Shown here: positions 8,705 through 17,352 of the stretch, piece by piece
Layout of the letters: every line of letters starts with the position of its first letter
How positions within the stretch are numbered: the stretch's first letter is position 1
Assembly (NCBI GenBank): GCA_016872725.1
Contig: VGZC01000024.1
Location: 1-64,000, forward strand
Direction: 5' to 3'
Source of the DNA: Planctomycetota bacterium
GTDB lineage: Bacteria; Planctomycetota; Planctomycetia; Pirellulales; Pirellulaceae
DNA length: 64,000 nt
Program-made: the position numbers and the translations under genes
The notes under the pieces: generated by a model
Told to the model about the DNA's origin: nothing
Seen by the model: the letters and a program-made list of their open reading frames with translations, nothing else
Databases searched by the model: none

Positions 8705-10717
8705 ATGAACTCCACCGCGCTACCGCACCGCACGCTGTTCGGCCATCCGACCGGACTGTTCACGCTGTTCTTCGCCGAAATGTGGGAACGATTCTCCTAC
8801 TACGGCATGCGGGCGCTACTCGTCCTGTACATGATCAAGGGCTTCCTCAAATACAGCGACGGCGACGCCTATACGGTCTACGGCGCGTACACAGCCCTTG
8901 TGTACATGACGCCGTTCTTCGGCGGCATGCTGGCCGACCGATTGCTCGGCGCGCGCCGCGCCGTCGTTTTCGGCGGAATCCTGATGGCGATGGGCCATCT
9001 GCTCATGACCAGTGAACAACCGGCCGCATTCTATGTCGCGCTGGCGCTGATCATCTGCGGTAACGGCTTCTTCAAACCGAACATCTCGGCCATCGTCGGA
9101 ACGCTCTACGAGGACGAACGGCTGCGCGCGAAGCGCGACGGCGGTTTCACGATCTTCTACATGGGCATCAATCTCGGCGCGGCCATGTCGCCGTTGCTCT
9201 GCGGCTACATCGGCGAGACCTACGGTTGGCACTATGGTTTCGGGCTTGCCACGATCGGCATGCTTACCGGGCTCGCCGTCTTCGTCGCGCCCACGTTCGT
9301 GACCCAAGTCATGATCGCGGGCTGCGCGGCGCTCGCGGCGGTCGGCCTGGTCTGGTTCCGGCCGAGCAACTGGTTCTCGCTGGGAATCAACGGCTTCACC
9401 GCCGCGTCGCTGGTGGCGGCCGCCGCCGTCGCCTGGCGCGCGCTCGATCGGGGCGGATTGCCCGCCGAGTCGGGCCAGCCTCCGGACATGGCGAAACTCA
9501 AGAGGCCGATCGCCGGACCGCTCACCGCCGAATGGGCCGTCTTCGTCGGAACCATCGTGCTCATCCCCGTATTCGCCCTCCTGGTCTCCGGTTTCAGCAT
9601 CCTGCGATCCGACGGCAAATCGGTCACCGTGGTTCCCGAATCGGTCATCGAGAAACTCGAATCGAACCCGAGCAAGATGGCCAAGATCGGCGCGGTCGTG
9701 CTCAAGGAAAGCAGCAAACCGGCCGGGTTGATCCTCGTGCTCTCCGGGATCGTCGCGTTCGGTTACCTGGCCGTCGAGACCGCGAGGCTCGATAAGGTGC
9801 CTCGCGAACGGATGTACGTCGTGCTGATCCTCATCTTCTTTTCGATGCTCTTCTGGTCGTTCTTCGAACAGGCGGGCAGTTCGGTCAACAATTTCACCGA
9901 CCGCAACGTCGATCGGGTTCGCGAAACACGTCGCATCGAGGAAAAAGAGGTCGGCTCGCGCATCCGCATCCAACCCACGCAAGAGCAACTCGGCTATCGC
10001 AACGGCAACACGCTCTTCACCATATCGAAGCTCGATGAACTCCGCGCCGCGAATGACGAGAACCCGAACTTCGAAGTCGATTGGACGGTGAATTCCGACA
10101 ACGTGGGGATGGGGATCGCGCAGCGCGTGGACGAGATTCCGGCGAGCACGTACCAGGCGGTCAATCCGATCTATATCCTCGTCTTCGGCCTCGTTTTCAC
10201 GCTGTTATGGGCGTATCTCGGCAAACGGGGGCTTGAGCCGAGCACGCCGTTCAAGTTCGCGCTCGGCCTCCTGCAATTGGGGCTCGGCTTCACCTGTTTC
10301 TATTACGGAGCCGTTTCGTCCGACGAACGGGGTATGGTGGCCGCGCGGTGGCTATTCATCGGCTACCTCTTCCAGACCACGGGTGAACTCTGCCTGTCGC
10401 CGGTCGGCCTGTCGATGATCACGAAGTTGTCGCCGAAGATTCTGGTGAGCACGGCGATGGGCGCCTGGTTTCTGGCGACGGCGTTCTCGCAGTTCCTCGC
10501 GGCCATTATCGCCCAGTTCACGGGTGTTTCCGAGGGCGACGGCGGCCAAGTATCAATCCCCGTCCCGAGCGAGACGGTCGATGTCTACGGAGGCGTATTC
10601 GGCAAGATCGCGATCGCGGCGATCGTGTCGGCGGGTATTTGCTTCCTGCTCGTTCCCGTCCTCAAACGGTGGATGCACGAGGAACCGGGCGCGGCGGCGG
10701 CGCGGTCCGGCCACTAG
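8705..10717 (+). CDS. POT-family proton-dependent oligopeptide transporter
   Basis: 670 residues, longer than the roughly 500 of E. coli DtpA. POT transporters import di- and tripeptides with protons across the inner membrane. Signature sequences are present: the ExxERFxYYG motif as EMWERFSYYG at residues 21-30, IFYMGINLGA in helix 5, and FWSFFEQAGSSVNNFTDRNV in helix 7. The extra length is a large loop after helix 7 (about residues 405-480, EKEVGSRIRIQPTQEQLGYR onward) that should lie outside the membrane core. The start ATG at 8705 has GGGAG about 10 bases upstream. No neighbouring peptidase was found, so it looks monocistronic. Confidence 0.93.
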   Translation: MNSTALPHRTLFGHPTGLFTLFFAEMWERFSYYGMRALLVLYMIKGFLKYSDGDAYTVYGAYTALVYMTPFFGGMLADRLLGARRAVVFGGILMAMGHLLMTSEQPAAFYVALALIICGNGFFKPNISAIVGTLYEDERLRAKRDGGFTIFYMGINLGAAMSPLLCGYIGETYGWHYGFGLATIGMLTGLAVFVAPTFVTQVMIAGCAALAAVGLVWFRPSNWFSLGINGFTAASLVAAAAVAWRALDRGGLPAESGQPPDMAKLKRPIAGPLTAEWAVFVGTIVLIPVFALLVSGFSILRSDGKSVTVVPESVIEKLESNPSKMAKIGAVVLKESSKPAGLILVLSGIVAFGYLAVETARLDKVPRERMYVVLILIFFSMLFWSFFEQAGSSVNNFTDRNVDRVRETRRIEEKEVGSRIRIQPTQEQLGYRNGNTLFTISKLDELRAANDENPNFEVDWTVNSDNVGMGIAQRVDEIPASTYQAVNPIYILVFGLVFTLLWAYLGKRGLEPSTPFKFALGLLQLGLGFTCFYYGAVSSDERGMVAARWLFIGYLFQTTGELCLSPVGLSMITKLSPKILVSTAMGAWFLATAFSQFLAAIIAQFTGVSEGDGGQVSIPVPSETVDVYGGVFGKIAIAAIVSAGICFLLVPVLKRWMHEEPGAAAARSGH

Positions 10718-10846
10718 GGGCTTGTATGGAGTCGTCGCACGACGCTCCGCGTCGCCCCGGAACGAGGTCCGCGACGGGACGGCCAAATCGTCTCGCGTCG
10801 CGCGTCGCGGCACGGAGTGCCGCGCGACGATCGAGGAACTTGAAAC

Positions 10847-11629
10847 ATGAGCGACGAGATTGCACCGTGCGCGCGCGGACCAACCAAGGCGTTCGTCGTA
10901 ATCCCCGCGCGGCTCGGCTCGACGCGCTTGACCGAGAAAATGCTGCTCGCCGAGACCGGCAAGACGCTCGTCCAGCACACCTACGAGTCGGCCTCGCGCG
11001 CGACGCGTCCGTCCGGGGTCCTCGTCGCGACCGACCATGAGCGGATTGTCGCGGCCGTGCGGTCGTTCGGAGGGCGGGCGGCGCTCACGAGCGTCGACGC
11101 GCGGAGCGGCACCGACCGTATCGCCGAGGTCGTTGCGGAGCTGACCGACGTCGACGTCTTCGTCAACGTGCAGGGGGACGAACCCGATATGGAGGCGTCG
11201 GCCATCGATCGCGTCATCGGCCTGCTCGACACGCATCCCGAAGCGAACATCGCGACGCTCGCGACGCCGATCCGCGATCGCCGGCTGCTCGACGACCCCT
11301 CGTGCGTCAAGGTCGTGTTCGCGCACGACGGCCGGGCCCATTACTTCAGCCGAAGCCCGATTCCCCACGCGCGAAACTGGAGCGACGGGCTCTTGGCGGC
11401 CGAACCGGCCCTCTTCCATCAGCACCTCGGGGTCTACGCCTACCGGCGCCGATTCCTCTTGAACCTGCGCGACGTGCCCGACAGCCCGCTCGAACGGCTC
11501 GAATGCCTCGAACAACTCCGCTGGTTGCAGGCGGGCCACGCGATCGTGGTCGGCGTCGTCGGCGCGCACGCGAAGGGAATCGACACGTGGGACGATTACC
11601 GGGCCTTTGTCAGTCGGCGCGCCACTTGA
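10847..11629 (+). CDS. kdsB: 3-deoxy-manno-octulosonate cytidylyltransferase
   Basis: 260 residues, the usual KdsB length. It activates Kdo with CTP to CMP-Kdo for the inner core of lipopolysaccharide, in the cytoplasm. The CTP-binding start VVIPARLGSTRLTEKML, the SGTDRIAE motif and VFVNVQGDEPDM are all present; the Lys of the usual RLPGK loop is kept as EKM. The first residues before FVVIPAR are a short extension. The 130-base leader contains a small GC-rich stem-loop (CGCGGCAC/GTGCCGCG, 10806-10824). The near-consensus promoter for pyrG lies inside the last codons of kdsB. A Kdo gene supports a lipopolysaccharide-type outer membrane in this organism. Confidence 0.93.
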   Translation: MSDEIAPCARGPTKAFVVIPARLGSTRLTEKMLLAETGKTLVQHTYESASRATRPSGVLVATDHERIVAAVRSFGGRAALTSVDARSGTDRIAEVVAELTDVDVFVNVQGDEPDMEASAIDRVIGLLDTHPEANIATLATPIRDRRLLDDPSCVKVVFAHDGRAHYFSRSPIPHARNWSDGLLAAEPALFHQHLGVYAYRRRFLLNLRDVPDSPLERLECLEQLRWLQAGHAIVVGVVGAHAKGIDTWDDYRAFVSRRAT

Positions 11630-11635
11630 TATGAT
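11607..11635 (+). promoter_or_regulatory. Near-consensus sigma-70 promoter for pyrG
   Basis: TTGTCA at 11607-11612 and TATGAT at 11630-11635 are separated by exactly 17 bases. Each hexamer matches consensus at five of six positions. The predicted transcription start near 11642 gives a leader of about 39 bases before the pyrG ATG. The promoter overlaps the kdsB stop codon. Confidence 0.6.
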
Positions 11636-11680
11636 GCCCGCAGCGACGGATCCTTCGTTCCGCGAAATGCGCGCCCGCAC

Positions 11681-13342
11681 ATGACCAAACAGATCTTCGT
11701 GACCGGCGGCGTCGTCAGCTCCCTAGGAAAGGGACTCACCAGCGCTTCGATCGGCATGCTGCTCGAACAACGCGGACTCCGGGTCAAGATGCAGAAGCTC
11801 GACCCGTACATCAATGTCGACCCGGGGACGATGAGCCCCTACCAGCACGGCGAAGTCTACGTTCTCGACGACGGCAGCGAAACCGATCTGGACCTCGGCC
11901 ACTACGAACGGTTCACGCACAGCCCGCTCACCCGCGATTCGAACTACACCACCGGCCAGATCTACCTCGCCGTGATCGAGAAGGAGCGGCGCGGCGAGTT
12001 CCTGGGAAAGACGGTGCAGGTCATTCCCCATATCACGAACGAAATCAAGGCCGTCATCCGGAAGCTCGCCGATGACCGCACCGACGTCGTCATCACGGAG
12101 ATCGGAGGCACCGTCGGCGATATCGAGAGCCAACCGTTTCTCGAAGCGATCCGCCAATTCGCGCTCGACGCCGGACCCGAGAATTGCCTCTACATCCACC
12201 TGACGCTCGTCCCCTATCTCAAGGCGGCCGGCGAACTCAAGACCAAGCCGACCCAGCATTCGGTCGGCCAGCTCCGCCAGATCGGGATCCAACCCGATGT
12301 GCTCATCTGCCGCACCGAACGGCCGATCAGCCGCGAGGACCGCGAGAAGATCGCCCTGTTCTGCAACGTACCCCTCGAAGCGGTCATCGAGGAGCGCGAC
12401 AAGGATTTCTCGATCTACGAGGTTCCGTTGAGCCTCGTCGAGAATCGGCTCGACCACCTGATCGTCAAGCAGCTTGGCCTTTCCGCCGAGCCGCTCGACC
12501 TGACCGACTGGCATGAACTGATGCACCGGCTTCGGAACCCGAAGCACGAGATCAGCATCGCCGTCGTCGGGAAATACGCCGAACATTTTGATGCGTACAA
12601 GTCGATCTACGAGGCCCTCGATCATGCGGGCATCTCGCACGAAACGCAGGTTCGCATCGGCCGCGTCCAGAGCGAGCGCATCGAGGAAGAGGGTCCCGAG
12701 CGGCTGCTCGGAGGATTCGACGGCGTTTTGGTTCCGGGCGGGTTCGGCGAGCGGGGCATCGAGGGGAAGATCCAGGCGATCCACTTCGCCCGCACGCGGC
12801 AGATCCCGTTTTTCGGCATCTGCCTCGGCATGCAATGCGCCGCGATCGAATTCGGCCGAAACGTCGTCGGCCTCGAACGCGCGAACTCCACCGAATTCCA
12901 CAAGGACACGCCGCACCCGGTGATCTGCTTGCTCGACGAGCAGCGGAACATCACCGACAAGGGCGGCACCATGCGGCTCGGCTCCCAGCCCGCCGACCTG
13001 GACACAATGAGCCGATCGTTCGCGTGTTACGGGACCGAGCGGATTCACGAGCGGCACCGGCACCGGTACGAATTCAACAACCTGTATCGTGGACAATTCG
13101 CGGCGCACGGCATGCGCGTGGTGGGGTCGAGCCCCGACGGAAAGCTCGCCGAAATCCTTGAACTCCGGGATCATCCTTGGTTCGTGGCCGTCCAGTTCCA
13201 TCCCGAGTTCAAATCGAAACCCACCGCCCGGCAGCCCCTTTTCGCGGGTTTCGTCGGCGCGGCCCTCGTTCGCCACCTGTCGCGAGGGGATGCGCCGACC
13301 GGCGAATCGATCGCGCTGGAGGCGCATGCCGCCGAGCCGTAA
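11681..13342 (+). CDS. pyrG: CTP synthase
   Basis: 553 residues, full length. It makes CTP from UTP, ATP and glutamine. The N-terminal synthase domain begins with the hallmark [13 protein letters not shown] and contains [14 protein letters not shown] and [13 protein letters not shown]. The C-terminal class I glutamine amidotransferase domain has the nucleophile elbow FFGICLGMQ and the His-Glu pair in VQFHPEF. The ATG at 11681 gives the family N-terminus [10 protein letters not shown]. The gene lies 51 bases after kdsB, whose product consumes CTP; they may share some readthrough, but pyrG has its own strong promoter. The DUF1844 gene follows 22 bases later, an arrangement suggesting one transcript. 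Confidence 0.98.
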   Translation: MTKQIFVTGGVVSSLGKGLTSASIGMLLEQRGLRVKMQKLDPYINVDPGTMSPYQHGEVYVLDDGSETDLDLGHYERFTHSPLTRDSNYTTGQIYLAVIEKERRGEFLGKTVQVIPHITNEIKAVIRKLADDRTDVVITEIGGTVGDIESQPFLEAIRQFALDAGPENCLYIHLTLVPYLKAAGELKTKPTQHSVGQLRQIGIQPDVLICRTERPISREDREKIALFCNVPLEAVIEERDKDFSIYEVPLSLVENRLDHLIVKQLGLSAEPLDLTDWHELMHRLRNPKHEISIAVVGKYAEHFDAYKSIYEALDHAGISHETQVRIGRVQSERIEEEGPERLLGGFDGVLVPGGFGERGIEGKIQAIHFARTRQIPFFGICLGMQCAAIEFGRNVVGLERANSTEFHKDTPHPVICLLDEQRNITDKGGTMRLGSQPADLDTMSRSFACYGTERIHERHRHRYEFNNLYRGQFAAHGMRVVGSSPDGKLAEILELRDHPWFVAVQFHPEFKSKPTARQPLFAGFVGAALVRHLSRGDAPTGESIALEAHAAEP

Positions 13343-13364
13343 CCTTCGCGGAGGCTTGAACGCG

Positions 13365-13868
13365 ATGTCGAGCGGATCCGATGCCAATCCGGGACCACGA
13401 CCCAAGATCATCGTCGACGAGGATTGGAAGGCGCGCGTCGAGTCGGAACGGGAGTCGGAACGTGCGCGGCGCGAATCGGGCGGTCACGCGGCCGAGGACC
13501 GTCCACCGGCCGCTCGACGTCTCCCGCCAGCCACGTTTTTGACACTGTGCCAGTCGCTCGCCGCGCAGGCCTCGGCCGCATTGGCGGAATCCGCGCGGCT
13601 CGCCCACGCTCGGTCCCGCTCGAATATCGAAACGTCCGGGATTTCCGGTGATGCGACCTCGCCGCAACCCGGTGACGAATCGGGCGGCGATCCGCGCCTT
13701 CACCTCGAGATCGCGCGGCACGTGATCGATACCCTGGCGATCCTCGAAGAGAAAACCGCCGGGAACCGAACGGAGGCCGAATCCATGTTCCTCGGCTCCG
13801 TCCTCCACGAACTGCGGCTTGCGTTCGTCGCATTTGCAGGGCCGGGCGTCGAAGCCTCCTCCCCGTAG
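13365..13868 (+). CDS. DUF1844 domain protein
   Basis: 167 residues from ATG 13365, with GGAGG about 10 bases upstream. The family pattern is complete: KIIVDEDWKARVE at the front, a charged spacer, LPPATFLTLCQSLAAQASAAL in the middle, and the C-terminal helices HLEIARHVIDTLAILEEKT and LHELRLAFVAF. DUF1844 proteins are small, conserved in planctomycetes and several other phyla, and have no established function. An insert of about 30 low-complexity residues between the middle helix and the C-terminal pair is longer than I would expect. The gene follows pyrG directly, so co-expression is likely. Confidence 0.85.
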   Translation: MSSGSDANPGPRPKIIVDEDWKARVESERESERARRESGGHAAEDRPPAARRLPPATFLTLCQSLAAQASAALAESARLAHARSRSNIETSGISGDATSPQPGDESGGDPRLHLEIARHVIDTLAILEEKTAGNRTEAESMFLGSVLHELRLAFVAFAGPGVEASSP

Positions 13869-14109
13869 CCCGTAGCCACCATCGACCGTAGCCACCGTCG
13901 ACCGGCGGGATCGGCCGCGCGCAAGCGTCGGCCAACTACGGTGCGAGCGCGGACATCGACCGGAAGAACGATCGGGGACGATCGCTCTACGTAGGACGAC
14001 CGTCCCGGTCGTTCCAGAAACCGCGACAGAATCAAGACAGGACACCCAGGTTCGGAACCCAAAGCGAATCCGGGTGTCCTGTCTCGGACCGGAGACGCCC
14101 ACGTCCGAG
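13869..14109. other. Repeat-bearing intergenic spacer
   Basis: About 240 bases with no gene seen. It starts with two or three direct repeats around CGTAGCCACC (13867-13905), then a copy of the GGACGACCGTCCCGGTCGTTCC-type short imperfect palindrome at about 13989-14014 that recurs in related form at 59204-59286, and then palindromic repeat family A at 14036-14083. It marks the left edge of the accessory island. Confidence 0.6.
14036..14083. repeat. Palindromic repeat family A, copy 1
   Basis: A 48-base inverted repeat. The left arm begins GACAGGACACCC and continues AGGTTCG; the right arm is CGAATCC then GGGTGTCCTGTC. Near-identical copies lie at 16769-16817 and 17008-17055, so the three copies bracket and follow the toxin island. 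The arms could fold into a long hairpin in RNA or DNA. Confidence 0.85.
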
Positions 14110-15813
14110 ATGCTGGCGATGCTCGGCGCGAAGGCCTATCATGGGCTGGCTTGCGGCGCGGCGGCCGCAACGCTCGTCGTGCTCATCCCCGGCGCGCGGT
14201 TCCGCCGCCGCGAGGATGAGGAATCGCGAACGTCTTGCCCGCGCGTTGCGGCGCGCTCGGACGTTCGCCGAGAAGGACGTCGCGAACGGTCGATCGACGC
14301 GGTGCTGACCTCGATGACTTCGGACCATCCACTCACGCAGCCCCTGGACGACGCCGCGACGACGCTCGCCGAGCGGCGCGGCGCACCTCTCGTCGACCCG
14401 CACGACTTGGCGATGGAAGCGGACTGGGGTGACATGGTGTTGTCACCGGAGGCGTCCGCCGCGCCGTTCGGTTCGAGCGGAGTAGAGAGGTTGGACGTAA
14501 CGCCGATCGGTCCCCCGATCGCGACCCGCGCCGATGAGCCATGCGTCGGGGCGGCATTAGCTCGGCGGCGGGCCGTGAGGGCCGCGCGGAGAATGGTACC
14601 ACCTCGGCCGTCCGCGCGTTCATCGGCTTGGCCGTCCGACCGATCGTTTTGGCGTTGGCGTCTTCCGTTGGCCGCCGTATTGATGACGGTCAGCGCCTGG
14701 TTCGGTCTGTTGGCTTGGAAAACGGATTCCGGGCCGAACGCGCGTACCGGGACCAATCCGGCAAGCGAGTCCACCGCGTCGCCGTCGGACTGGGCGCTGA
14801 CGACGTACACGAAGTCCATCGAGCGGGTGGCGCCGGGTGAACTGGTTCCTGAGGACCGTTTGCATGGCGACAACGACCTGACGCTGGGCATCGTCGTCGA
14901 TCCTCCGATCTGGCGTCGGATCGTCCTGCGCTGTCCGAAGACCGATGGAAGCCACGCCGACGGCAATTTGCTCCGGCCTCTCTGGTGGCTCCGGGAACAG
15001 CTCGACGCCACCCGCGCGGAGGATCGCGGCGCATCGCGCGATCCGGCGCCGCTGACGCCCGACGAGATACTGCGGCTCGAACGCGACCTGGTGGGGGCCA
15101 AGTTCCACATCGCCGTGCCGGAATGCGGCGTCGATGGTTTGGCGGAGGTATTGGAGGTCCATCCCTGCCCCGCCATCCCGCGCGTACCGGGCACGCGGGT
15201 GGTGACCGGCACATGGCGGCACCACTCGGCGCGGGTGATCGATCTTTGGATCGAGGGTCTCGACGGGCCGATCGGGACGACGGTCAACCATCCGTTTTGG
15301 AGCGAGGACCGGCTCGCGTTCGTGCGGGCGGATGAACTTCAGGACGGTGAGCGGCTGCATTTGCTTTCCGGCGGCGCGACCCCGCTCGCGCGTCACGCGG
15401 CTCGTCCGGGCCTTCACGAGGTGTTTAACCTTGAGGTCCAGTGCGACCACGTCTACCACGTCACGTCCCACGGCGTCCTCGTGCACAACGGCGTCCTCGC
15501 GGGTAGCGACTTGTGCCGGATGCTGGCGGGAGGAGGGAAGGCTCCAAAGAAGGGAACGTTTGGGCCGCGATCCGTTGGCGCCGCGCAGGTTCCCGAACCG
15601 AAGGTTCTTCAAACCGGTGAGCGTACGATTACGAACCGCACTCGTAAGGCGCTTGGTCTAACTCAGGACGAGGCAAAACGTGCAATGGAAGGTCTGAAGG
15701 ACGAACTGCTGCAACGACCTAGCCACCATCAGCACAAAATCCTGGACAATGGCGACGTTCTCGACTCGAACACGGGCGACCTACTTGGGAACCTCTTCGA
15801 CTATCTCTCTTGA
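14110..15813 (+). CDS. Planctomycete-type HINT-domain polymorphic toxin precursor
   Basis: About 567 residues from ATG 14110; the start is uncertain and in-frame ATGs near 14313 or 14404 are possible. The protein has an Arg-rich N-terminal part, one membrane segment (about residues 190-212, LPLAAVLMTVSAWFGLLAW), a periplasmic linker, then the C-terminal half of a HINT fold: GTTVNHPFWSEDRLAFV, GERLHLLSGG and the terminal HVYHVTSHGVLVHN. HINT modules release toxin tails by self-cleavage after the HN. The N-terminal Cys motif of a canonical HINT is not visible. The roughly 100 residues after HN form the variable effector (ITNRTRKALGLTQDEAKRAM, SHHQHKILDNGDVLDSNTGD), which I do not recognise. GC content drops at about 15530, where the effector begins. 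The immunity candidate follows 16 bases later. Confidence 0.72.
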   Translation: MLAMLGAKAYHGLACGAAAATLVVLIPGARFRRREDEESRTSCPRVAARSDVRREGRRERSIDAVLTSMTSDHPLTQPLDDAATTLAERRGAPLVDPHDLAMEADWGDMVLSPEASAAPFGSSGVERLDVTPIGPPIATRADEPCVGAALARRRAVRAARRMVPPRPSARSSAWPSDRSFWRWRLPLAAVLMTVSAWFGLLAWKTDSGPNARTGTNPASESTASPSDWALTTYTKSIERVAPGELVPEDRLHGDNDLTLGIVVDPPIWRRIVLRCPKTDGSHADGNLLRPLWWLREQLDATRAEDRGASRDPAPLTPDEILRLERDLVGAKFHIAVPECGVDGLAEVLEVHPCPAIPRVPGTRVVTGTWRHHSARVIDLWIEGLDGPIGTTVNHPFWSEDRLAFVRADELQDGERLHLLSGGATPLARHAARPGLHEVFNLEVQCDHVYHVTSHGVLVHNGVLAGSDLCRMLAGGGKAPKKGTFGPRSVGAAQVPEPKVLQTGERTITNRTRKALGLTQDEAKRAMEGLKDELLQRPSHHQHKILDNGDVLDSNTGDLLGNLFDYLS

Positions 15814-15829
15814 AACTCGAATTGCGAAT

Positions 15830-16288
15830 ATGACTACGAACGCCAATCGAACACGACGCATTGCCACGGGAATCGACTTTGGAATCCGTGGTGATTCGCT
15901 AATCCCGGCAGATATCTCTCGGGCACTTGGTATCAGCCCAACATCGGGGTTTGAGAAGGGCCAACCATACGTAGGGCGACACAAAAAGGGATCGGAAATA
16001 GCCACTGTTGATCGTATTCGACCGTTCGGTGTTTGGCACTTCTGTACGGCAGAATACTTGGATTCCAACGAAGTCGAAGCCCATGCAGAGTACCTAATCG
16101 AGACTCTGACCCCTGCGAAAACCCCGATCAGCCACTTGATTGTGGACCCTGCCTACTACTTGAAGATTACGATTTGGGTTCTGGGATACACATTTGATGT
16201 GTCGTCAACGCGACTTGCGGGGCTTTTGCCGTTTGCTGAGGACTTCACAATAACTTGCTGGGAGGAAAAAGACGACGATACCCAATAG
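15830..16288 (+). CDS. DUF4279 protein, candidate immunity protein
   Basis: 152 residues from ATG 15830. The sequence follows the DUF4279 pattern: GDSLIPADISRALGISPTSG, a Gly-rich turn with RPFGVWHFCT, a helix with EVEAHAEYLIETLTP, and a C-terminal strand-rich part. DUF4279 proteins often lie directly downstream of polymorphic toxins and are thought to be their immunity proteins; that role is inferred here from the 16-base gap after the HINT gene and the family habit. Codon use is clearly less GC-rich than in the flanking genes, which fits recent transfer together with the toxin tail. An in-frame extension upstream to 15749 overlaps the toxin gene and does not resemble the family. Confidence 0.7.
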   Translation: MTTNANRTRRIATGIDFGIRGDSLIPADISRALGISPTSGFEKGQPYVGRHKKGSEIATVDRIRPFGVWHFCTAEYLDSNEVEAHAEYLIETLTPAKTPISHLIVDPAYYLKITIWVLGYTFDVSSTRLAGLLPFAEDFTITCWEEKDDDTQ

Positions 16289-16528
16289 GTTGTAGCCCCA
16301 AAGGGAGCAGGTGTCGTTGACGATGCACTCACAAACCGTATGCCGATCGAGAATGCCGCACAGCAACTGAGAAACACAGAATTACCGCGCGGACTGGGTG
16401 GACGTACGATTAGCGCTGCCGAACGCGCCGAGATCAACGCTTTTGGCGACCGAGCGCGGGCACTCGGACTCGTTGAGAATCCGCACCGCACTGGAAGTTG
16501 GGGCCGATTCAACCGATTCAAAAGATAC
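16289..16528 (+). pseudogene. Orphan toxin C-terminal module (remnant)
   Basis: The frame is open directly behind the immunity stop with no good start codon (first ATG at 16340). It reads as an isolated domain: VAPKGAGVVDDALTNRMPIE, then LPRGLGGRTISAAERAEINA and LVENPHRTGSWGRF. This looks like the front of another polymorphic-toxin tail, because a displaced toxin tail is the usual content immediately behind a toxin-immunity pair. It ends abruptly at about 16528, where IS21 sequence begins in a different frame. I cannot name the toxin family. It is probably not expressed by itself. Confidence 0.45.
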
Positions 16529-16529
16529 C

Positions 16530-16760
16530 AAAGCGCCCACCGGGTGTGGCGTCCCGGATTCCCCGGTCGGCGCCGCCGCGTCGCGGAGCCTTTGCGACGC
16601 CTATCGGGAGACCATCCAAGAGAAGGTCGACCAGGGGCTGACGGCCCAGCGGATCCATCAGGACCTGTGCGCGGAGCACGGCTTCACGGGCAAGTACAGT
16701 TCGGTGCGGCGTTTCGTTCGGGGTCTGACCGAGCGTACGGAGCTGCCCTTCCGCCGGATG
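16530..16760 (+). mobile_element. IS21-family istA transposase remnant
   Basis: About 77 codons in the frame running through 16530 match the N-terminal DNA-binding part of IS21 IstA: SRSLCDAYRETIQEKVDQGL, TAQRIHQDLCAEHGFTGKYS, SVRRFVRGL and LPFRRM. Everything downstream (the DDE catalytic core) and the istB gene are missing. The fragment stops at the left arm of palindromic repeat A copy 2. It has no start codon of its own and must be a dead remnant, showing that an IS21-like element once inserted into the toxin island. Confidence 0.72.
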
Positions 16761-16768
16761 AGAATCAA

Positions 16769-16817
16769 GACAGGACACCCAGGTTCGGGCCCCAAAACGA
16801 ATCCGGGTGTCACGGTC
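16769..16817. repeat. Palindromic repeat family A, copy 2
   Basis: The left arm GACAGGACACCC is intact; the right arm is degenerate (GGGTGTC then ACGGTC instead of CTGTC). It abuts the end of the IS21 remnant. Confidence 0.8.
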
Positions 16818-17007
16818 TTGGACCCAAGGACCTGATAGGGCCGCCGCAGTGCGGCTGCCGCGCCCTTCGTCGACGCCCACCCCGGGGCGGCGCCAACGCT
16901 CGGCAAGCTCGCGTTGGCTTGCCCCGGGCTTTGATAGGTACGTCGCTTCGCGACTTGGACCCGGCGCGATGGAAGGTCGGATTCGTGGTTCCGTAGACGC
17001 GATAGGA

Positions 17008-17055
17008 ACAGGACACCCAGGTTCGAAACCCGAAGGCGAATCCGGGTGTCCTGTC
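17008..17055. repeat. Palindromic repeat family A, copy 3
   Basis: ACAGGACACCC plus AGGTTCG form the left arm, and GCGAATCC plus GGGTGTCCTGTC the right arm. The loop differs slightly from copy 1. Confidence 0.85.
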
Positions 17056-17128
17056 TTGGACGGCTACGACCGATCTAAGGGATGGCGAATAGCCCCAAAG
17101 TGTCTCGTCCGGTTCCCCGCTCGCCTCC

Positions 17129-17156
17129 GCGATTCGAGCCCGCGGGCTCGAATCGC
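17129..17156. repeat. 28-base perfect palindrome
   Basis: GCGATTCGAGCCCG followed immediately by its exact reverse complement CGGGCTCGAATCGC, with no loop. A loopless palindrome is a better dimeric protein-binding site or recombination relic than an RNA hairpin. It is about 200 bases before the ketoacyl synthase start. Confidence 0.8.
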
Positions 17157-17223
17157 TCGGCGTCGGGTTTCACGAGAAGCCGACCACCGTAAGCGTTCTG
17201 TGAACACAATGGACGGCTACCCG

Positions 17224-17247
17224 CCACGCTCTGGCGAGCGTGGCTAC
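17224..17247. repeat. Short hairpin repeat family B, copy 1
   Basis: CCACGCT, a short loop, then AGCGTGG followed by CTAC. A 24-base copy differing at one position lies at 26461-26484. Related CGTAGCCACC fragments occur at 13867-13905. Confidence 0.75.
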
Positions 17248-17352
17248 GGGGCGACTGATCTGGACAAGGACCGGAAAGCCGGGTATTTGGTACGCTCGGC
17301 ACGGAACCGTCCCCGGGGGGAGCCGCCCTAGACCGAGGGCAAAGACGCAAGG

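Larger units (their letters stand above)
16761..17352. other. Repeat-rich non-coding stretch at the right edge of the island
   Basis: About 590 bases in which no gene can be supported. It holds repeat family A copies 2 and 3, a GGCAAGCTCGCGTTGGCTTGCC-like imperfect palindrome (about 16898-16925), a 28-base perfect palindrome at 17129-17156 and a hairpin repeat at 17224-17247. Short open frames cross it in every frame but lack homology or ribosome-binding sites. It separates the toxin island from the ketoacyl synthase gene, whose leader is its last 100 bases. Confidence 0.6.

Noticed and set aside
16340-16996. A 218-codon gene in the island spacer
   Set aside because: The frame fuses an orphan toxin-like start to out-of-frame IS21 sequence and repeat A. 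It is a chimera of remnants.
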